Source: Treponema sp.
Lineage (GTDB): Bacteria > Spirochaetota > Spirochaetia > Treponematales > Treponemataceae
Assembly: GCA_016296205.1 (NCBI GenBank)
Contig: JAEDJS010000064.1
Span: forward strand, 1-10,865
Direction of reading: 5' to 3'
DNA length: 10,865 bases
Shown here: piece by piece, positions 7,594 through 10,865 of the stretch
How positions within the stretch are numbered: position 1 is the first letter of the stretch
Layout of the letters: every line of letters starts with the position of its first letter
Position numbers and translations under genes: made by a program
The notes under the pieces: model-generated
Databases searched by the model: none
What the model was told of the DNA's origin: nothing
Seen by the model: the letters and a program-made list of their open reading frames with translations, nothing else

Positions 7594-8706
7594 CTACTTT
7601 TTCAGGTAAAATTCGTCTTTAATCTTACCATCCAGGTCTTTTAACTGTATTCTGATTGAATTTTCTTCAATAAACAAAACACCAAAACCTCTAAAATCAT
7701 TCTGGAAAGCTGCACAATATGGAGAACTGCTGTCTACCTTATAACGGGAAGAAATATCACCACTTACAGAAGGCAGAGTTAAATATGTTACGCCGTTAAT
7801 TTTATTTGTTCTATTATATAAATGATGATGCCCGGTAACCACAAGATCAACATTGAATTTTTCAAACAGAGGACTTAAATCTTTTCTTAATTTTTCACTG
7901 CCTGTTTCCTGCAAACTGGAAAGGTAAAAACCATGATGACCAAATACAACAGTAAACTTACTCTGGTTATTTTGCAAAACTTTGGAAATCCATTCATACT
8001 GCTTACTTCCAGCCCCGGTAGAACTATTTGTATTAATTGCAATAAAACGAATATCACCATAAGTAAAAGTATAATAAGTTTCGTCCATTCCAAAAAAATT
8101 GCGGAAATATGGACCGCCGGTATCGTTGTTGCCCTGAGATGCACAAACTGGAATTCCTCCCAGATAAGGAAGCTTCTGAAAGAAATTTTTATCCCAGTTT
8201 TTGATTTTACCATCTTCCAGCATATCACCACAGCTAAGGATAAAAGCCGGTTTTTCTGATTTAAATCGATTAAAAGCCTTCTGAGTAAGTTCCGGATAAG
8301 TCTGATGATCGCTGCAAAGGATTATTTTATTATTAGTTCCATAGTTGAATTTTACAGCCGGTCTGCCGCTTATCTTATAAAAATAATTTTTACCGTTTTC
8401 GAGATTAGAAAAATCAGCATAATAACCACTTGGGCGGCCGCTTACAGTTCCCCTAAAAACTTCAACCTCACTGCCCTTTGTACCGGCTTCTCCAAAAATA
8501 AGAGACACTTTCTTTTGATTATAATTCCATGTTAAACGGGCTCCATTTTCTGTAAAACGAAGAACAGGCGGTCTTATCATCAAAGCAGCATCATCTTTCT
8601 GCTTATTTTTCTGTTCTTTAGATAACTTTTTGGAATCCTTTGAATAAACTAATGCAGATGCTGTTAAAACAATTAAAATAAATGTAAATAATCTTCTGTT
8701 TTTCAT
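7594..8706 (-). CDS. Exported calcineurin-like metallophosphoesterase (purple-acid-phosphatase-like)
   Basis: Binuclear-metal phosphohydrolase, 370 aa, probably periplasmic or surface-located; its substrate is unknown. Residues 1-22 are a Sec signal peptide (KNRR, hydrophobic core, cleavage near ALVYS). A lysine-rich spacer follows, then a small beta domain of about 45-120 like the N-terminal domain of purple acid phosphatases. The catalytic domain has SDHQ (Asp133), CGDMLEDG (Asp161), GNND (Asn193), GHHG (His257) and GHHH (His293/295). The usual GNHD/E is GNND and the first motif is D-H, not D-x-H, which are tolerated variants. The ATG at 8706 is chosen because a strong promoter ends just upstream and a signal peptide then starts the protein; the in-frame extension to 8925 would run across that promoter. 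The RBS is weak. Confidence 0.9.
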   Translation of the reverse strand: MKNRRLFTFILIVLTASALVYSKDSKKLSKEQKNKQKDDAALMIRPPVLRFTENGARLTWNYNQKKVSLIFGEAGTKGSEVEVFRGTVSGRPSGYYADFSNLENGKNYFYKISGRPAVKFNYGTNNKIILCSDHQTYPELTQKAFNRFKSEKPAFILSCGDMLEDGKIKNWDKNFFQKLPYLGGIPVCASQGNNDTGGPYFRNFFGMDETYYTFTYGDIRFIAINTNSSTGAGSKQYEWISKVLQNNQSKFTVVFGHHGFYLSSLQETGSEKLRKDLSPLFEKFNVDLVVTGHHHLYNRTNKINGVTYLTLPSVSGDISSRYKVDSSSPYCAAFQNDFRGFGVLFIEENSIRIQLKDLDGKIKDEFYLKK

Positions 8707-8749
8707 TCTTATCTCTAAAAAACCCCTTAAAATATTCCCTTCTACAAAA

Positions 8750-8778
8750 ATTATAACAAAAAAAAACGCGGATTTCAA
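8750..8778 (-). promoter_or_regulatory. Strong sigma-70-type promoter of the phosphoesterase gene
   Basis: The minus strand reads TTGAAA (8778-8773), 17 bases, then TATAAT (8755-8750). This is 5 of 6 and 6 of 6 consensus bases with ideal spacing. The predicted start near 8743 leaves a leader of about 37 bases. The 150 bases between this promoter and the array terminator (8779-8926) show no supportable gene. Confidence 0.75.
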
Positions 8779-8926
8779 ACCAAATTTCAAATTTTCAATG
8801 ATTTTATTTTCTGCCACACTTGTTTTTTTAAGCTGCAAAAACAACGCTGAAGATTCTGTAATTTTAAGTGCAAAATTCTGGACACCCAGTCCCTGTGAGC
8901 GGACAGTAAAATAAAGACCTTGCAAT

Positions 8927-8976
8927 AAAAAACACCAGTCCCCGCTGGACTATGTCCATTAAAGATTGGGGACTGG
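8927..8976 (-). terminator. Strong terminator at the distal end of the cassette array
   Basis: On the minus strand CCAGTCCCC (8976-8968) pairs perfectly with GGGGACTGG (8943-8935), and an inner TGGAC/GTCCA helix fills the loop. TG and six Ts follow (8932-8927). It would stop array transcripts before the phosphoesterase promoter. Confidence 0.8.
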
Positions 8977-9042
8977 CAGTTAATCGGTTTGCAATATTAT
9001 TTGACGGGGGGAGCGTTCCCGGCGTTAATTAAACTTTGCAAT
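8975..9042. repeat. Imperfect direct repeat, two copies next to hairpins
   Basis: Copies at 8975-8995 and 9021-9042 both run GGC(a)GTTAAT, 3-5 variable bases, TTTGCAAT or CTTTGCAAT. Each directly follows a GC-rich palindromic element: the terminator stem ending at 8976, and GGGAGCGTTCCC (9009-9020). The GTTAAT part loosely resembles an attC core box, but the match is too weak to call a recombination site. Confidence 0.45.
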
Positions 9043-9230
9043 TTACATAGTATTTATGACAGGGGCGTTGTTTTCCATTTAGAGTTTTTACCTGTTTTTC
9101 CTCTCCTGTAATTCCAAAATGTTCTACTATAATAATTCTTATCATAGTAAAATCATAATTTTTTTTCATCTTTCATCTTTGAAAGAATAGGAAGCATTGC
9201 AGATTGAAAACCAGGTATCATTTTGTTCAT
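9029..9230 (-). pseudogene. Truncated, frameshifted Mrr N-terminal (wHTH) fragment
   Basis: From ATG 9230 the reading frame gives 25 residues (MNKMIPGFQSAMLPILSKMK...) and stops at 9153. This opening looks like Mrr_N, the winged-helix N-terminal domain of Mrr-type restriction systems (IPxxQxLMLPLLxLxxDGKE). Skipping one base in the A8 run just before that stop restores the domain: DEKNYDF, then VEHFGITGEEKQ and LNGKQR, matching the EHFGLTEEE...PSGKQR part of the family. Homology then ends abruptly, and the frame closes at 9029 after a further unrelated run (PCHKYYVNC). The domain's last part and the whole nuclease domain are absent. A weak purine-rich GAAGAA precedes the ATG. It lies in the segment following the distal attC. 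The family call is from remembered consensus. Confidence 0.6.
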
Positions 9231-9250
9231 TTCTTCTTTTTATATTTTTA

Positions 9251-9280
9251 AAGCGCCTCAAGTAGTGGACGTCCACATAA
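9251..9280 (-). repeat. Conserved 30-nt cassette leader, copy 2
   Basis: Counterpart of 9888-9917, here preceding the Mrr fragment. It contains the perfect 12-bp palindrome GTGGACGTCCAC (9265-9276 region), which is imperfect in the other copy. Confidence 0.75.
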
Positions 9281-9335
9281 CAATTGGTTGTACCGCAGCG
9301 GGCTCGACTGCCTGTCGACTACGAACCTGTTATGT
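9275..9335 (-). other. attC-like integron recombination site (distal)
   Basis: On the minus strand the R'' box ACATAAC (9335-9329) and the R' box GTTATGT (9281-9275) bracket a 61-bp site with internal pairing such as CCGC/GCGG. R'' is the exact complement of the junction box made at the other site (9912-9976), as expected for a cassette's own attC. It shares with that site an identical stretch of about 31 bp running from the R' side into the centre. GTTATGT deviates from GTTRRRY at one base. Confidence 0.75.
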
Positions 9336-9341
9336 GTGATT

Positions 9342-9446
9342 TTATTGTTTATGATTTATTAACCACTGTTTTATATCATCTCTGGCCATTTTTCCGGAAG
9401 CAACATTTAAACCAAATTCGATTAAATCATTTTGTGTATAGCTCAT
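9342..9446 (-). CDS. 34-aa cassette protein of unknown function
   Basis: A small ORF starting at ATG 9446 and ending at TAA 9344-9342. AAGGGG lies six bases before the ATG and is an acceptable Shine-Dalgarno. The product begins MSYTQNDLIEFGLNVASGK and ends in KQWLINHKQ. It is hydrophilic, lacks cysteine, and looks like two amphipathic helices, with no signal or membrane segment. I do not recognise it. It starts 43 bases after the DUF3784-like gene and ends six bases before attC, so co-transcription within one cassette is likely. It is too short to prove coding from sequence alone; the RBS and its placement against attC are the support. Confidence 0.5.
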   Translation of the reverse strand: MSYTQNDLIEFGLNVASGKMARDDIKQWLINHKQ

Positions 9447-9477
9447 CTCGAACCCCTTCAATTCCGCCAGTTTTTGA

Positions 9478-9495
9478 AATTAAGATGCCTTAATT
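9478..9495 (-). other. Hairpin at the stop codon of the DUF3784-like gene
   Basis: AATTAAG (9478-9484) and CTTAATT (9489-9495) form a perfect 7-bp AT-rich stem with a 4-base loop. No T-run follows on the minus strand, so it is not a standard terminator. It could modulate RNA decay or coupling to the 34-aa ORF. Confidence 0.4.
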
Positions 9496-9831
9496 GTATT
9501 TACTGTTTTCTTTACAAAACTTGTTAGAGACTACAATCATGACAACAACATCTATTAAAACCAGAGCTACAAATATAAATACAAAATAATTATTTTGCAA
9601 AAGTCTTTTATTTATTGCCATTATTCCAACTAGTATGGTAATAACTGACATACCTATTCCCATACAATGACACAACTTTTTTGCATTATATTTTTCTTTT
9701 TCTTCTTTACTTGCAGTATTGTAACCTGCAATAAGACTTACACCATGTCCAGTAAGGAAAATAATACTAATAATTGCAAGTAATCCAAAAACAGCCCAAA
9801 GTACATAAGAACCAACGTCATCTAATGTCAT
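9490..9831 (-). CDS. DUF3784-like small membrane protein
   Basis: A 113-aa integral membrane protein with three predicted helices (about residues 8-28, 57-74 and 82-102). Between the first two lies the motif that suggests DUF3784: GHGVSLIAGYNTASKEEKEKYN (residues 28-49), close to the G-x-G-x-LIAGYNT-x-KEEK-x-KYD pattern, followed by KKLC. The family has no known function that I can state. AGGAGG (9845-9840) lies eight bases before the ATG. It is the main gene of a complete integron cassette, with a TATAAT box just upstream that may make it independent of an array promoter. Placing a DUF3784-type protein in a cassette is the notable part; the family call rests on recalled motifs. Confidence 0.75.
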   Translation of the reverse strand: MTLDDVGSYVLWAVFGLLAIISIIFLTGHGVSLIAGYNTASKEEKEKYNAKKLCHCMGIGMSVITILVGIMAINKRLLQNNYFVFIFVALVLIDVVVMIVVSNKFCKENSKYN

Positions 9832-9854
9832 TTTTTATTCCTCCTGAATAAACT

Positions 9855-9860
9855 ATTATA
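9855..9860 (-). promoter_or_regulatory. Candidate cassette promoter (-10 box)
   Basis: The minus strand reads TATAAT 10 bases before the DUF3784 Shine-Dalgarno (9845-9840). At correct spacing the -35 is poor (GAAAGA), so promoter strength is uncertain. It lies inside the cassette, after the conserved cassette leader. Confidence 0.45.
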
Positions 9861-9887
9861 AAATATGAATTATTATTCTTTCTCCAC

Positions 9888-9917
9888 AAGCGCCTCAAAT
9901 GGCGGGTGTCCACATAA
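9888..9917 (-). repeat. Conserved 30-nt cassette leader, copy 1
   Basis: Directly after the attC cut point the minus strand runs TTATGTGGAC ... TTGAGGCGCTT. The segment after the other attC (9251-9280) is the same at 25 of 30 bases, and all five differences are transitions. The genes that follow are unrelated. Confidence 0.75.
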
Positions 9918-9976
9918 CAATTGGTTGTACCGCAGCGGGTTCGACCGATTTGTTGGCTTTGAACTTCTTGTTAGGC
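9912..9976 (-). other. attC-like integron recombination site (proximal)
   Basis: On the minus strand GCCTAAC (R'', 9976-9970, a perfect RYYYAAC) begins the site, followed by AAGAAGTTCAAAG, which resembles a usual L'' box. CGGTACAACCAATT and GTTATGT (L'/R', to 9912) close the 65-bp site. The vapC stop codon shares a base with R''. R'' and R' are not complementary here, as expected when two different cassettes adjoin. The vapC cassette should begin with TTAGGC, which is not found to the right inside the window. Confidence 0.8.
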
Positions 9977-10380
9977 TAATTTCCTATCAACTCAAAATAC
10001 TTTGCAGGAGTGAAAATCAACGGTTTGTCAATTTTTACTTCTTCAAAATCTTTATCGCCAGTGAGTAAAATATCAGAATCAGATAAAATTGCTGATACAA
10101 GAACAGGCAAATCTTTTATATCCCTGATTTTTGGATATTTCTTTTCATCGATTTTATTTGGAGTTGTATATTCTTCAAAATTAATGCCATTAAAGAAGAT
10201 TTCAAGTTGTTCAATTTTTGCAGGAAATTTCTTTTCAAATACTTCCTTACATTCATCTTTTGTGTAAGATGAGATTATTAGAGTATGTTTTTCAAGCAAA
10301 TGAGAAAAAACTTTAGCAACTTTCCCATTTGGAAAAAGCATTGCTGAGATTACGACATTTGTATCAACAAAAACTCTCAC
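9976..10380 (-). CDS. vapC: PIN-domain toxin (VapC-like ribonuclease)
   Basis: A 134-aa PIN-fold protein of the type predicted to be the toxin in toxin-antitoxin pairs; characterised relatives are Mg-dependent RNases that cut tRNA, rRNA or mRNA. The N-terminal VDTNVVISA (residues 5-13) gives acidic Asp6. Further acidic residues are Glu43/Glu46 (KDECKEV), Asp90 (IKDLPVL) and Asp109/Asp111 (LTGDKDF), so the active site looks complete. The start is GTG at 10380; it overlaps the antitoxin stop as GTGA, and GAGGA lies seven bases upstream, so translation is probably coupled. The stop codon abuts attC (9976). Of the PIN subgroups it looks most like the 'putative toxin, PIN family' group and less like classical VapC, so the symbol is approximate. 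Confidence 0.88.
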   Translation of the reverse strand: MRVFVDTNVVISAMLFPNGKVAKVFSHLLEKHTLIISSYTKDECKEVFEKKFPAKIEQLEIFFNGINFEEYTTPNKIDEKKYPKIRDIKDLPVLVSAILSDSDILLTGDKDFEEVKIDKPLIFTPAKYFELIGN

Positions 10381-10625
10381 CTAGAATTCCTCAATTCCTT
10401 GATATAAGCAACAACATCGTCTTCGGTCTCAAAACCGGCTTTTTTTGCTTCGCCTTGCATTTGAGCCTGTACATTTGCCAGTGTGATTTGAGATGCATTC
10501 GTAATATAAATTCTGCCTCTGCTTTCCTCAAAGAATACTTTGTCACCAGTTTTCAACTGAAGTTTATTCCTTATCATAATAGGAATTGTAATCTGACCTT
10601 TTGATGTTACTTTTGCAAGCTCCAT
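10377..10625 (-). CDS. vapB: AbrB/MazE-like antitoxin (VapB-type)
   Basis: An 82-aa DNA-binding antitoxin, expected to neutralise the adjacent PIN toxin and repress their shared promoter. Residues 1-45 are a swapped-hairpin AbrB domain: AKVTSKGQITIPIMIRNKL (residues 4-22), then GDKVFF and GRIYI. The C-terminal half (about 46-82) is helical and charged, suited to toxin binding. AGGAGG lies six bases before the ATG. The gene ends in a 4-base GTGA overlap with the toxin start. It is preceded by its own promoter and repeat elements (10635-10681). The antitoxin-first order and the overlap are typical of vapBC operons. Confidence 0.9.
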   Translation of the reverse strand: MELAKVTSKGQITIPIMIRNKLQLKTGDKVFFEESRGRIYITNASQITLANVQAQMQGEAKKAGFETEDDVVAYIKELRNSR

Positions 10626-10634
10626 AAAATACCT

Positions 10635-10659
10635 CCTTACTTTCCTTACTTAATAGTAA
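10635..10659 (-). promoter_or_regulatory. Candidate vapBC operator repeats
   Basis: Two exact copies of CCTTACTT (plus strand, 10635-10642 and 10644-10651) have a 9-base period. They overlap an inverted repeat TTACT-TAAT-AGTAA (10646-10659) that covers the -10 box. Such elements just before an AbrB-type antitoxin gene are plausible autoregulatory sites; binding is inferred. Confidence 0.5.
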
Positions 10660-10865
10660 TACCTTTTACTTTTTCCGTCAATGATTTTTCGTTGTTTATT
10701 GTAGAAAAGGAAAGAAAGAACAAATATCATAGCAAGAATAAAGATTATAAATAGGATTGATGTTAATTCATTCCAGCCGAAAAACTTGTCTATGAACCAA
10801 GAAAAGGCATAGCACGGGTACCGGTTCACCTTCACGCAGGGGCGTTCGGCATTTTTGGCGGACGC
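10650..10865 (-). CDS. Partial ORF with one membrane helix, open at the window edge
   Basis: The reading frame is open from the right edge to TAA at 10650. A GTG at 10835 gives 61 residues but has no Shine-Dalgarno, so the start may lie outside the window. A hydrophobic segment (LTSILFIIFILAMIFVLSF, about residues 25-43 of the 61-aa form) is followed by a basic tail (NKQRKIIDGKSKRYYY). I do not recognise it. The first third is unusually GC-rich and rich in Cys, Pro and Arg, unlike the rest, and may be non-coding repeat DNA fused in frame. It could be a cassette gene upstream of vapBC or a degraded one. Confidence 0.35.
   Translation of the reverse strand, partial: ASAKNAERPCVKVNRYPCYAFSWFIDKFFGWNELTSILFIIFILAMIFVLSFLFYNKQRKIIDGKSKRYYY
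10653..10681 (-). promoter_or_regulatory. Candidate cassette-borne vapBC promoter
   Basis: The minus strand reads TTGACG (10681-10676), 17 bases, then TACTAT (10658-10653). The -35 matches 5 of 6 and the -10 matches 4 of 6 consensus bases. It sits at the end of the upstream partial ORF, so the pair need not rely on an array promoter. Confidence 0.55.
10805..10865. other. GC-rich edge segment with an imperfect inverted repeat
   Basis: The last 61 bases are clearly richer in GC than the DNA to their left. GCGTTCGGC (10842-10850) pairs imperfectly with GCGGACGC (10858-10865), and the structure may continue beyond the window. CAGGGGCGTT (10837-10846) also occurs at 9060-9069, where Mrr homology ends. 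Confidence 0.45.

Larger units (their letters stand above)
9281..9917 (-). mobile_element. Complete integron gene cassette (637 bp)
   Basis: By the integron rule a cassette runs from the base after G in one R' box to the G of its own R' box. Here this is TTATGT at 9917 to G at 9281. It carries a -10 box, the DUF3784-like gene, a 34-aa ORF and its attC (9275-9335). Both genes are on the strand expected from the site orientation. Stop codon and attC are only six bases apart. Confidence 0.7.

Noticed and set aside
8707..8925. In-frame N-terminal extension of the phosphoesterase (443-aa form)
   Set aside because: It crosses a near-consensus promoter (8750-8778) and would bury the signal peptide inside the protein.
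9275..9976. Reading the attC sites on the plus strand
   Set aside because: The perfect R'' box, the L''-like AAGAAGTTCAAAG and the direction of all neighbouring genes fit the minus strand.
8976..10865. CRISPR array or insertion sequence to explain the repeats
   Set aside because: There are no regularly spaced short repeats, no transposase and no terminal inverted repeats with target duplication; the repeats fit attC sites better.

Overview
The window is AT-rich DNA, most likely from a host-associated spirochaete of the genus Treponema. This is an inference from three things: the low GC of the genes, an unusually large signal peptidase I, and a chromosomal-integron-type cassette array of the kind known in Treponema. 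A secreted starch-degrading enzyme would fit a gut or rumen species. No rRNA or tRNA gene, CRISPR array or complete insertion sequence was seen.

The left part (1-8706) is ordinary chromosome. An Hpt phosphotransfer protein (minus) diverges from a 572-aa signal peptidase I (plus). The peptidase gene overlaps the tail of a TatD-type nuclease (minus) by 11 bp. A 71-aa protein of unknown function (plus) with its own terminator follows. After a 277-bp gene-free stretch come three minus-strand genes: miaA (tRNA A37 prenyltransferase), a lipoprotein GH13 alpha-amylase with two tandem C-terminal beta-rich modules, and an exported metallophosphoesterase. Promoters or terminators seen between them suggest mostly single-gene transcription units.

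The right part (about 8927-10865) is accessory DNA, read here as the distal end of an integron gene-cassette array transcribed on the minus strand, right to left. Two attC-like sites (9912-9976 and 9275-9335) share a long identical core. Their outer 7-bp boxes obey the cassette rule: the R'' box of the second site is the reverse complement of the junction created at the first. One complete cassette (9281-9917) carries a DUF3784-like membrane protein and a previously uncalled 34-aa ORF. The cassette to its right carries a VapB/VapC-type (AbrB-like/PIN) toxin-antitoxin pair whose stop codon touches attC. The segment to its left holds a frameshifted, truncated Mrr N-terminal domain. A strong minus-strand terminator (8927-8976) separates the array from the phosphoesterase. 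No integrase is in the window; in the usual layout it would lie beyond the right edge.

The most interesting items are the small cassette ORF, a conserved 30-nt leader shared by two unrelated cassettes, the Mrr remnant with an A8 frameshift, and a 10-bp sequence that marks both the break in Mrr homology and a GC-rich island at the right edge.
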